From positions 1 to 42,358 of the forward strand of contig NZ_LMQW01000012.1 of the NCBI RefSeq assembly GCF_001425485.1: a stretch of DNA of 42,358 nucleotides. The letters run 5' to 3'. This DNA is from Aureimonas sp. Leaf427. GTDB lineage: Bacteria > Pseudomonadota > Alphaproteobacteria > Rhizobiales > Rhizobiaceae. Position numbers and translations under genes: made by a program. The first letter of the stretch is position 1; each line of letters begins with the position of its first letter. The notes beneath the pieces were generated by a model. It saw only the letters and a list, made by a program, of their open reading frames with translations. It searched no databases and was not told where the DNA came from. Below are positions 1 through 6,944 of this stretch, one piece after another.

Positions 1-95
1 ATACCGCTTGGTCGCCATCCAAAGCTCCGTGTCGCAACACGGAACCCTATGAATCAGCGATCAACCCGATTGGGAATCCTGAATGTCGATCCGGC
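1..95 (-). mobile_element. Possible insertion-sequence end with the first codons of a transposase-like frame
   Basis: On the minus strand an ATG at 18 is preceded by a GGAGC ribosome-site-like motif and opens a frame reading MATKRY before the window ends. Many IS5-type transposases start with a similar K-R-Y motif, but six codons prove nothing. Just upstream is a perfect hairpin, CCGTGT (27-32), loop CGCA, ACACGG (37-42). The hydrolase homology on the right stops exactly at a CTAG (96-99), a tetranucleotide some IS families target. I infer an element boundary near 96. The inverted-repeat end itself could not be identified without the rest of the element. Confidence 0.3.
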
Positions 96-448
96 CTAGG
101 GATCACGCAGGTCCAAGCGCAGGCCGACAGGCGCGCCGTAGTCGAAGATGTAGAAGGCGTAACGCTCGAGCGACACGGCCTCGGTGAAGCCTGCAATGTC
201 ATCGGCGAGACGGTCGAACGTGCAGCCGAACGCTCCGCGCGGCGGCGCCTTGGACTGGCCGAAGCCGTAAAGGTCGGGGGTAGCGAGATGGAAGCGGTTG
301 GTGAGCAGCGGGATCAGGTCATGGAGCACGTGGCTCGACGCCGAAAACCGTGCAGAAGCAGTAGTGTCGGCTTCCAGCGGTTGCCCGGTTCGCAATAGAA
401 GACCTCGACGCCGTCGACGTCGACGGTCTGGTAGTGAACGTCCGTCAT
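96..448 (-). pseudogene. Alpha/beta hydrolase (haloalkane dehalogenase/epoxide hydrolase-like), frameshifted and truncated
   Basis: The ATG at 448 opens MTDVHYQTVDVDGVEVFYCE, followed by the LLLLHGF strand/oxyanion motif of alpha/beta hydrolases. The frame then breaks. The expected continuation (SASSHVLHDLIPLL, then a PDLYGFGQS motif and DYGAPVGLRL) is in the next frame. Adding one T to the TTTT run (AAAA at 344-347 on the plus strand) would restore it, so a single-base deletion is the simplest cause. Homology ends at LRLDLRDP with a stop at 96-98, before the acid and histidine of the triad and the whole cap domain. The family is normally about 290 residues; about 115 remain. The start overlaps the stop of the upstream PNPOx-like gene (ATGA), so the two were once an operon. 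A sequencing error could explain the frameshift but not the truncation. Confidence 0.8.
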
Positions 449-1089
449 GCGTGCTCTCCTTGAATGTTCGTCGTTGATGCCGACGCCGCCCGCAGCGCGG
501 CGTTCTCGGTTTCGAGCGCGGTGAGACGGTCGTGCAAAGGGCGGATGGCCTCGTCGATCTCGGCTTGCGTGAAGCGCGGGACGATGTGCTGCGGGCAGTT
601 CCAATCGAAGGCTTCGAGCCGTAGCCGGACGATGCGCTCGATCCTCGCCCGGTAGCCGGGAACCGCGACGAGGTCGGCGAGCGCCGGCTCCGCGTCCGGC
701 GCGACGATCTCGGCCTGCGCATAGATCTTCAGTCGCGCCCGGCGCCGATAGTCCATCAGGATCAGGCAGGTCCGACCGTCGGCGGCAAGGTTGCCGGTGC
801 TGATGTACTGACGGTTGCCCGCATAATCGGCGAAGGCGAGCGTCCGGCCGTCGACGAGTTTCAGGAAGCCGCGCGGGCCTCCGCGATGCTGGACGTAGGG
901 CCAGCCGGTTTCGGAAACGGTCGCCATGTAGAAGCTGTCGCGCTCGGCGATGAAAGCCTCTTCGCTCCCGGTGAAGACATGGGACGCGCGCTCGCCCGCG
1001 AAGTCGCGCCAGAGGTGGTCGGTGCCCATGGCGACCTGCGCAGCGCGCACGCTGGGTGTGATCGCGATGTCGAGGAAGCCGTAGGACAT
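445..1089 (-). CDS. Pyridoxamine 5'-phosphate oxidase family (PNPOx-like FMN-binding) protein
   Basis: A 214-residue soluble protein. The central split-barrel part (about residues 35-130) has the family pattern: an AERDSFYMATVSETGWPYVQ segment, then GGPRGFLKLVD, a YAGNRQYISTGNL stretch and a DYRRRARLKIYAQAEI strand. Such proteins bind FMN or F420 and act as small oxidoreductases; substrates are rarely known, and true PdxH activity is not implied. The C-terminus (about 180-202) is a short heptad-like helix. The ATG at 1089 was chosen because the barrel begins soon after and no homologous sequence lies upstream; an AGGGGA motif sits in front. Its stop overlaps the start of the broken hydrolase gene. 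It is divergent from the lysR gene at 1208, which probably controls it. Confidence 0.85.
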   Translation of the reverse strand: MSYGFLDIAITPSVRAAQVAMGTDHLWRDFAGERASHVFTGSEEAFIAERDSFYMATVSETGWPYVQHRGGPRGFLKLVDGRTLAFADYAGNRQYISTGNLAADGRTCLILMDYRRRARLKIYAQAEIVAPDAEPALADLVAVPGYRARIERIVRLRLEAFDWNCPQHIVPRFTQAEIDEAIRPLHDRLTALETENAALRAASASTTNIQGEHA

Positions 1090-1141
1090 TGGCGGTGGTC
1101 CCCTGGTTGCGAGCCGGTCGGCTCTTCTCCCCGACAAATGA

Positions 1142-1158
1142 CCCTTTCCATGAAAGGG
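1142..1158. promoter_or_regulatory. Palindromic operator candidate in the PNPOx/lysR divergent gap
   Basis: CCCTTTC and GAAAGGG form a perfect 7-bp inverted repeat around a 3-bp centre (CAT). It lies in the 118-bp gap between two divergent starts (1089 minus, 1208 plus). LysR proteins usually bind partly palindromic sites in such gaps and repress their own gene, so this is a reasonable binding site for the adjacent regulator. That function is inferred from position only. Confidence 0.4.
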
Positions 1159-1207
1159 CGGAATACGGCAGGATCGCAAATCACCTGACCGGAAACCGGA
1201 AAGACGA

Positions 1208-2134
1208 ATGGACCGCCTCGAAGCCATGACCCTTCTGCGGGAGGCGGTGGACCGCGGCAGCCTGTCGGCCGCGAGCCGGGCCTTGCGCGTTCCGGTGCCG
1301 ACGCTCAGCCGCAAGATCACAGACCTGGAGAGACGGCTGGGCACGAAGCTCCTCGTCCGCACCACGCGCAGCCTGACGCTCACCGACGCCGGCATCGCCT
1401 ATCTCGCCGCGGCCCGGCGCATTCTCGACGAGGTGGACAGCGCCGAGCGCGAAGCGGCCGGCGAGTTTTTCGAGCCGAAGGGGGAGCTCGTGCTGACCGC
1501 CCCGATCCAGTTCGGTCGCCTCCATGTCCTGCCGGTGGTGGCGGACTTTCTCGACCAGTTTCCTCAGATCGATATTCGGCTGGTCCTCTCCGACCGCAAC
1601 GTCCATCTCGTCGACGACCATGTCGACATGGCGGTGCGCATCGGCCGACTGCCAGACAGCGCCATGGTCGCGACCCGGATCGGCACCATGCGCATCGTGG
1701 CAGCTGCAAGCCCGGTTCTCCTCGCCAGACACGGCGTCCCCAGGGCCCCGGAGGATTTGCGCGACCTGCCCGCCGTCGCGGTGGACGGACCGATGCCGGA
1801 AGCGAACTGGCGCTTTCGTCCCTCGGGCCAAGCAGCGTCGATCGACGTCCCGCTGAAGCCGCGTCTCTCGGTGACCACGACCGAGACCGCGGTCGACGCG
1901 GCGGTCCGGGGTGTCGGTATCGTTCGGCTGCTGCACTATCAGGTGGTCGAGGCGGTGGAGGCCGGGCGGCTGCAACTCGTCCTCGAAGGGTTCGAACCCG
2001 AACCGGCACCCGTTCATCTGGTTCACGCGTCGCGTGGGCAGATGCCGCTCAAGCTGCGCCGCTTCCTCGACGTCGCCGCCCCGGCCTTGCGCGAACGGCT
2101 TGCTCGGCTTTCGCGACCCGAGGACAAAGCGTGA
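1208..2134 (+). CDS. LysR family transcriptional regulator
   Basis: 308 residues, the usual LysR length. The N-terminal winged helix-turn-helix (about 2-60) reads LREAVDRGSLSAASRAL, then VPVPTLSRKITDLERRLG, followed by LLVRTTRSLTLTDAG. The rest is the periplasmic-binding-protein-like effector domain (from about 88, GELVLTAPIQFGRLHVLP). It probably acts as a tetrameric DNA-binding protein responding to a small molecule. It is transcribed away from the PNPOx-like gene, with a perfect palindrome (1142-1158) between them, which makes that gene and the dead hydrolase the likely targets. The hydrolase is broken, so the regulator may now control only part of its original pathway. Confidence 0.93.
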   Translation: MDRLEAMTLLREAVDRGSLSAASRALRVPVPTLSRKITDLERRLGTKLLVRTTRSLTLTDAGIAYLAAARRILDEVDSAEREAAGEFFEPKGELVLTAPIQFGRLHVLPVVADFLDQFPQIDIRLVLSDRNVHLVDDHVDMAVRIGRLPDSAMVATRIGTMRIVAAASPVLLARHGVPRAPEDLRDLPAVAVDGPMPEANWRFRPSGQAASIDVPLKPRLSVTTTETAVDAAVRGVGIVRLLHYQVVEAVEAGRLQLVLEGFEPEPAPVHLVHASRGQMPLKLRRFLDVAAPALRERLARLSRPEDKA

Positions 2135-2162
2135 CCGACGGCTCGCCTCGACGGCCGCCGTT

Positions 2163-2420
2163 TTAGCGTCGGCGAGGCGCCGGACCGGCCAGAAAGCCCG
2201 TCGCCATCACTCGGAAGGCTTCGATCGCTTTGGGCAGGACGGCGCGCGGCTCGTCGCTGGCGGCCACCCAAAGGGCGGCGTTGAGGGCGGCGCCGCAAAG
2301 GAGCCGGGCCGCGGCCTCGACGTCGACGGTCTTCATGACCCCGCTGGAGACAAGTCCGGCGACCGCCTGCTTCGTCAGTTCGAGGCAGGCGTTCTGGCTC
2401 GGCATCGGCGCCGAAGGGCC
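2163..2420 (-). pseudogene. TetR/AcrR regulator remnant (C-terminal part only)
   Basis: The minus frame ending at the TAA at 2163-2165 gives roughly 80 residues that look like the end of a TetR ligand-binding domain: CLELTKQAVAGLVSSGVM, KTVDVEAAARLL, then AALNAALWVAASDEPRAVLP. No helix-turn-helix lies upstream. The open frame instead runs into the opposite strand of the next gene and loses all similarity near 2420. The DNA-binding half is therefore missing. TetR genes are often divergent from NAD(P)H quinone-reductase-like genes, which is exactly this arrangement, so an internal deletion probably removed the tetR 5' part and the shared promoter region. The left boundary is the real stop; the right boundary is approximate. 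Confidence 0.6.
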
Positions 2421-2450
2421 GACGGCATGCTCCGAAGACAAGGACAGCGC

Positions 2451-3044
2451 ATGCACATCCTGATCGTGACCGCCCATCCCGATCCTCGATCCTACACCCA
2501 TGCAGCTATCGCTCGTCTCGTCGCCGGACTGGAAGCGAACCCGGGCACCACGCACGAGATCGTCGATCTCGCGGCCGAGGGCTTCGATCCCCGGTTCACC
2601 GCCACCGACCACGACCATTTCAAGGGGCGAGCGGAGCACGGGGAGGACATCCTCTTCGAACAGCGGCGCATCGACAGGGCCGACGTTCTGGTGCTCGTCT
2701 TCCCGGTCTACTGGTGGTCCATGCCGGCCGTCATGAAGGGCTGGATCGACCGTGTCTTCACGTCCGGCTGGGCGTATATCGACGATCCCGAGACCGGAAC
2801 GACGCGATTGCTGGGCCGGCTGAAGGGGCAGGTCGTCGCGATCGGCGGCGCCGATCGGCGCACCTATGAGCGCCGGAACTATCTGGATTGCCTAAACACG
2901 CAGATCGTCCAGGGCATTTTCGGCTATTGCGGCATCCATGCCGCGGGCCTGGATCTTCTGCTGCCGCTCGATGCCGGCAGCGAAGCCGAGGGCCTGCAAC
3001 GCGCCTTCCAGATCGGGCAGCGCCTGTCGGGCGAAACATCCTGA
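2451..3044 (+). CDS. NAD(P)H dehydrogenase (quinone)/flavodoxin_2 family protein
   Basis: 197 residues with the flavodoxin-like fold of the KefF/MdaB/NQO1 group. It starts with the first beta strand and phosphate-binding loop (MHILIVTAHPDPRSYTHA). It has the diagnostic flavin-binding segment FPVYWWSMPAVMKGWIDRVF around residues 85-105, and a C-terminal GIHAAGLDLLLPL strand. Such enzymes are FMN/FAD proteins that reduce quinones or azo compounds with NAD(P)H by two electrons. The ATG at 2451 is preferred because AAGGA lies upstream at good spacing and the protein starts directly at the first strand; an in-frame ATG at 2427 would add eight residues. The tetR remnant upstream suggests it has lost its dedicated regulator. 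Confidence 0.9.
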   Translation: MHILIVTAHPDPRSYTHAAIARLVAGLEANPGTTHEIVDLAAEGFDPRFTATDHDHFKGRAEHGEDILFEQRRIDRADVLVLVFPVYWWSMPAVMKGWIDRVFTSGWAYIDDPETGTTRLLGRLKGQVVAIGGADRRTYERRNYLDCLNTQIVQGIFGYCGIHAAGLDLLLPLDAGSEAEGLQRAFQIGQRLSGETS

Positions 3045-3461
3045 CTCTCCGCCTCTGCCGCCGTATATCGAGAAACAGGCCGGTCGCGATCCGCTCATCT
3101 CGGACCGAACCGCCGATACCAAGCGGGCCGAAGGCCGATCGCCCACGGCCGATTGCGCAGACAAGGACGGCTTCGTTCCTGTCCCGATCCGGCGTGAGAC
3201 ATCATTTCCGATGCGGCAGCGATCCGAAAGCGGACCGGCCCCGTTCTTCAGCGATGGCGCCTTGTTTGCGCGTGCAGAGCGCGGTGCGGGCCTCAGACCG
3301 AGATGGGAGGCAAGAAGGCCCGCGTATAGGGATGGGCCGGCCGGGACAGGACGACATGGAGCGACCGCGCATTCGAGGCGAACGGACAGGTGGCGTCGTC
3401 GGCGGCACGTCCTCTGCAGATCGGCTATGCTGATCCGACATCCAGTCGAAGGATCGCCGCA
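3045..3461. other. 417-bp non-coding stretch, no gene recognised
   Basis: Frames across this interval show no recognisable protein similarity and no good ribosome site. Nothing here resembles an RNA gene. The last few bases (GAAGGA near 3449) serve the following phosphodiesterase gene. It may be decayed sequence, as its neighbours on the left are partly broken. Confidence 0.5.
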
Positions 3462-4259
3462 ATGCTGATCGCCCATTTGTCCGACCCCCATATGCGTCCG
3501 CCGGGCGAGCTCTATCAGGGACTGGTGGACTCGAACGCCATGTTCGAGGCGGCCGTCCGGCATTTGAACGCGCTCGATCCCGCGCCCGACCTCGTCATCG
3601 TCACGGGCGATATCGTTGATCACGGCGAGCCTGCGGAATACGAGCGGGCCCGGAGCGCCTTGGCTGCGATCCGCCAACCTGTGCTGCTCCTGCCGGGCAA
3701 TCACGACGAACGGGAAGCCTTCCGGGCGGCTTTCTTCGATCACGCCTATCTTCCGGAAACGGGGCCGCTGCATTTCGTCGTGGGCGACAAGGGTCCCGTG
3801 CGCATCGTCGGCCTCGACGTGACCGTGCCTGGCGACCATCACGGCGAGGCCGGCGTCGAGGCCTGCGCCTGGCTCGCAGCCCGGCTGTCGGAAGAGCCGG
3901 ATCGTCCGACGCTTCTCATGCTGCATCAGCCGCCCTTCGAAGGCGGCATCGCCTGCATCGACGCCTACAACTGCCGGGACGGCGTGCGCCTTGCGGCGGT
4001 GCTGTTGGCGCATCCCCAGGTCGAGCGCGTTCTCTGCGGCCATGTGCACCGCTTCATGCTCGCCCGCTTCGCCGGCACGGTGCTGGTGACGGCCCCCAGC
4101 ACGACGACGGCCATCGCGCTGAGGCTGGCGCCGGACGCCGAGCCGGCGTCCTATGTCGAGCCGCCGGCCTTCCTGCTGCATCTCTGGCGGGAGGGCGCCG
4201 GGCTCGTGACCCACTATGTCCCCATCGGTCGCTTCCCCGGGCCCATGCCGTTCTTCTGA
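3462..4259 (+). CDS. Metallophosphodiesterase, GpdQ/CpdA-like
   Basis: A 265-residue binuclear metallophosphoesterase. All family motifs are present in order: D8-x-H10 (LSDPH), GD50 (VTGDIVDHGE), N80-H (LPGNHDE), H155 (MLHQPPF), and H194-x-H196 (CGHVHR). These positions almost coincide with the metal ligands I recall for Enterobacter GpdQ (D8, H10, D50, N80, H156, H195, H197), and the lengths are similar (265 versus about 274). Likely substrates are glycerophosphodiesters or other phosphodiesters, including cyclic nucleotides; sequence alone cannot choose. There is no signal peptide, so it is cytoplasmic. The ATG at 3462 follows GAAGGA at good distance and begins the first beta strand; longer starts add unrelated residues. 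It appears monocistronic and converges on the lysR gene at 4372. Confidence 0.92.
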   Translation: MLIAHLSDPHMRPPGELYQGLVDSNAMFEAAVRHLNALDPAPDLVIVTGDIVDHGEPAEYERARSALAAIRQPVLLLPGNHDEREAFRAAFFDHAYLPETGPLHFVVGDKGPVRIVGLDVTVPGDHHGEAGVEACAWLAARLSEEPDRPTLLMLHQPPFEGGIACIDAYNCRDGVRLAAVLLAHPQVERVLCGHVHRFMLARFAGTVLVTAPSTTTAIALRLAPDAEPASYVEPPAFLLHLWREGAGLVTHYVPIGRFPGPMPFF

Positions 4260-4270
4260 TCTCTCCGGCC

Positions 4271-4290
4271 CCGGATGCCGACCCATCCGG
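4271..4290. terminator. Hairpin between convergent genes
   Basis: CCGGATG (4271-4277) and CATCCGG (4284-4290) pair perfectly around a 6-nt loop, 11 bases after the phosphodiesterase stop. There is no T run, so it would be a weak or Rho-assisted terminator. Confidence 0.35.
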
Positions 4291-4371
4291 CCGTCGAAGG
4301 GTCATACGAAGGCCGGCCGTCTTCGCCGAGGTGGACCATACCCAGCCTTCCCTGCAGACTGGGCTCCGCGG

Positions 4372-5331
4372 CTACTGGCCGATGAGAAGCGTCGGCGCGA
4401 GTTCGGGCGTCGTCACCGAGAATCCGGCAGGTCCGACGTTGCGGAAGAACTGGCGGATGACGTCGATGCAGACGCGCACGAAGAGCGGCTTGGCGGCGCC
4501 GTACATGTCGATGACCTGCAGCGTCGGGGCCGGCAGATCGTCGAGCAGCGGCCGCCGGACGATCGACTTGCCGTCCGCCGTCGCGCGGCCGACCGGGCGC
4601 ATGTTGAGGATCGAAACGCCGAAGCCGCAGGCCACGGCCGATCGCACCGTCTCGTAGGAGCGTGTGCGGAACCTCACTTCGGGCCGCTTGGCGAGAATGT
4701 CGAAGAGGGTCATCAGGTAGGTCGCCGTCTGCGGCAGGTCGAGAAGGACGAGGGGCCGCTCGGCCAGGTCCGCCAGCCACACCGCCTCGCGCCCGGCCAA
4801 GGGATCGTCGGCATGCAGCATGGCATGCGCCGGCACGCGGCAGATCGGCGTCACGCCGTTCGCCTCGATCGTGCCGATGTCGTAGACGATGGCGAGATCG
4901 ATCAGGCCCGCGCCGAGCCAGGCCTGGATCTGCACCTGGTCCCCTTCCAGAAGCGCGATCTCGACGTCGCCGACGCTCTCGACATAGGTGCGCAGCATGT
5001 CGGGCATGAAGAGCGCGCCGAAGGGCTCGAAGCAGCCGATCCGCAGCACCTTCGGCACGCGCTGGCCGAGATCGCCAACGGCGCGGTCGAACTCGGTCGC
5101 GGCCAGGAGCATGGGCCGCGCCGCGAGAAGAAAGCGCTCGCCGGCCGGCGTCACCGTCGCGCCCCGCGCGGGGCGCCGGTCGAAGATCCGCGCGCCGATT
5201 TCGCCTTCGGCCAGATCGATGGCCGCCAGGATCGAGGACTGGGAAATGCTGAGGAGGCGCGAGGCCGCCTGCACGCTGCCGGACTGCTCGACGCACTGGA
5301 TGTAGCGCAGGTGTCGGATCGTGAGGTTCAT
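4372..5331 (-). CDS. LysR family transcriptional regulator of the adjacent amidase/importer operon
   Basis: 319 residues. The N-terminal winged helix (MNLTIRHLRYIQCVEQSGSV, QAASRLLSISQSSILAAIDLAE) and the ATVTPAGERFLLAARP linker are typical. The effector-binding domain follows from about residue 94 (VLRIGCFEPFGALFMPDML). The gene is divergent from the amidase gene (5464), with a 132-bp AT-richer gap that carries two copies of a short repeat 30 bp apart. By the usual LysR rule it should activate the amidase/HAAT operon when an amide or its breakdown product is present and repress itself. The inducer is unknown. Confidence 0.93.
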   Translation of the reverse strand: MNLTIRHLRYIQCVEQSGSVQAASRLLSISQSSILAAIDLAEGEIGARIFDRRPARGATVTPAGERFLLAARPMLLAATEFDRAVGDLGQRVPKVLRIGCFEPFGALFMPDMLRTYVESVGDVEIALLEGDQVQIQAWLGAGLIDLAIVYDIGTIEANGVTPICRVPAHAMLHADDPLAGREAVWLADLAERPLVLLDLPQTATYLMTLFDILAKRPEVRFRTRSYETVRSAVACGFGVSILNMRPVGRATADGKSIVRRPLLDDLPAPTLQVIDMYGAAKPLFVRVCIDVIRQFFRNVGPAGFSVTTPELAPTLLIGQ

Positions 5332-5343
5332 CAGCAGGGCTTC

Positions 5344-5387
5344 TTACATTTTATGGCAGGAAGCGTCCAAAGAATACATTTGATGAA
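5344..5387. promoter_or_regulatory. Pair of near-identical repeats exactly 30 bp apart, LysR operator candidate
   Basis: TTACATTTTATG (from 5344) and ATACATTTGATG (from 5374) share TACATTT-ATG with one internal difference. Their starts are 30 bp apart, about three helical turns, so both lie on the same face of the DNA. Each core is itself a small dyad (CAT-N3-ATG). They sit just upstream of the lysR start (5331 minus) within an AT-rich patch that is unusual for this GC-rich window. Cooperative binding by a LysR tetramer would fit. The function is inferred from position and spacing. Confidence 0.45.
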
Positions 5388-5463
5388 AAAATGGAAGCCG
5401 CGCCACACTGCCTTCTAACCGGTCAGTCGCTTCGCTTCTCTAGCGACACCGGCCTCAGGAAGG

Positions 5464-6891
5464 ATGGGTCGAATGCCTCCAGCCGCCTCGCTCGCCGCCC
5501 CCCTCGCCGATGCACCCGAGCTCGCACGGGTGGGCGCGGGCGCGCTGAGGACGGGCTATGCGAGCGGCGCGATCTCGCCGGTCGAGGTCGCGGAGGCGGT
5601 GCTCGACCGGGCCGAGGCGATCGATCCGGCCTTCAACGCCTTCACCCGGATCGACCGGGCCGGCGCCCTGGAAGCGGCAGCCGCTTCGCGGAAGCGCTGG
5701 CGCGACGGCAGCCCGCTGTCGGAGGTCGACGGCATCCCCGCGACGCTGAAGGACATCGTCTGGGTCGAAGGCTGGAGCGTGCGCTACGGCTCCACGACGA
5801 CGAGTTCAAAGCCCTATGAGGCGGACGCGCCGGCGGTGCGCCTGCTGCGCGAGGCCGGCTGCGTCTTCATCGGGCAGACCACGACGCCGGAATTCGGCTG
5901 GAAGGCGATCACGGACTCCGCGCTGTGCGGCGTGACGCGCAATCCGCACGATCCGTCGAAGACGCCGGGCGGTTCCTCGGGCGGCGCAGCGGTCGCGGCG
6001 GCCGCGGGCGCGGGCGTCTTCCACCTCGGCACGGATGGCGGCGGCTCGATCCGCGTCCCCGCGGCCTTCAGCGGCATCGTCGGGCTGAAGCCGACGTTCG
6101 GCCGCGTGCCGGCCTTTCCCGCCAGCGCCTTCGGCACGGTCGCCCATCTCGGCCCCATGGCCCGCAGCGTGAGCGATACGGCCGCGATGCTGCGCGCCAT
6201 GTCCGGCCGCAGCCCTCAGGACTGGGCGCAGGGGCCGGGTGCGCTGGCGCCCCTCGACGCTGCGCCCGCGGAGCTTGCCGGCCTCACCTTCGGCTATTGG
6301 TCGGAGCCGCCCGTCGGCACCGTGGACCCGGAGGTCCGCGCGAGCGTCGAGCGGGCGATCGAGGCGCTGCGGGCGGCCGGGGCGCGCGTCGAGCCGGTCG
6401 CGCTGCCGGGCGAGGACCTTCTCGACATCTTCCACCATCATTGGTTCAGCGGCGCCGCCGCGCGCCTGGCGCAGGTGCCGGCCGATGCGCGGGGCGCGAT
6501 CGATCCGGGCTTTCTCGACATCGCCCGGCAGGGCGCCGCCTTCGGCGCGGCCGACCTCGTGGCCGCGCAGGTGAAGCGCGCCGAGTTCGGCGCGGCGATG
6601 GACCGGCTTCTCGCCGGACTGGACGGATTGCTGTCGCCCGGCGCCGCCATTCCCGCCTTCGGCGCGGGCCTCGAAGTGCCGGCGGACGGCCCCTACCGGC
6701 GCTGGACGGAGTGGGCGGGGTTCAGCTTCCCGATCAATCTCAGCCAGCAGCCAGCGCTGGTTCTTCCCTGCGGCCTCACCGCCGGCGGGCTGCCCGTCGG
6801 GCTTCAGATCGTCGGCGCGCGCGGCGAGGACGCCAAGGTCCTGGCCATCGGCGAGGCCGCCGAGCGCATCCTATCCGGCCTGCCGGCTTGA
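5464..6891 (+). CDS. Amidase (amidase signature family)
   Basis: 475 residues with the complete Ser-cisSer-Lys machinery: K96 (DGIPATLKDIV), cis-Ser171 (TPGGSSGGAA) and nucleophile Ser195 (GTDGGGSIRVPAAF). The 24-residue step between the serines and the 75-residue step from Lys match the GatA/FAAH pattern. Enzymes of this family hydrolyse linear or cyclic amides; NylA, the 6-aminohexanoate cyclic-dimer hydrolase, is one. GatA itself is unlikely, as no gatB or gatC is nearby. A second in-frame ATG at 5473 has a slightly better distance from the AGGAAGG motif, so the true start may be nine bases later. It is the first gene of a run with an importer (6945-11762), a deacetylase and a NylB-like hydrolase, so it probably acts on the imported compound. 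Confidence 0.93.
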   Translation: MGRMPPAASLAAPLADAPELARVGAGALRTGYASGAISPVEVAEAVLDRAEAIDPAFNAFTRIDRAGALEAAAASRKRWRDGSPLSEVDGIPATLKDIVWVEGWSVRYGSTTTSSKPYEADAPAVRLLREAGCVFIGQTTTPEFGWKAITDSALCGVTRNPHDPSKTPGGSSGGAAVAAAAGAGVFHLGTDGGGSIRVPAAFSGIVGLKPTFGRVPAFPASAFGTVAHLGPMARSVSDTAAMLRAMSGRSPQDWAQGPGALAPLDAAPAELAGLTFGYWSEPPVGTVDPEVRASVERAIEALRAAGARVEPVALPGEDLLDIFHHHWFSGAAARLAQVPADARGAIDPGFLDIARQGAAFGAADLVAAQVKRAEFGAAMDRLLAGLDGLLSPGAAIPAFGAGLEVPADGPYRRWTEWAGFSFPINLSQQPALVLPCGLTAGGLPVGLQIVGARGEDAKVLAIGEAAERILSGLPA

Positions 6892-6944
6892 GCCGGACGG
6901 TCGCTGCCGCAACCCATCGTTTCGAACCCGAGGAGACAGGCGCC

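Noticed and set aside
5464-6891. GatA subunit of the tRNA amidotransferase
   Set aside because: The catalytic triad matches, but no gatB/gatC is nearby and the gene leads a transporter operon.
5925-6944. Long plus-strand frame that runs into the binding-protein gene from upstream
   Set aside because: The upstream part is Arg/Gly-rich translation of the amidase gene in another frame; the real start with ribosome site and signal peptide is at 6945.
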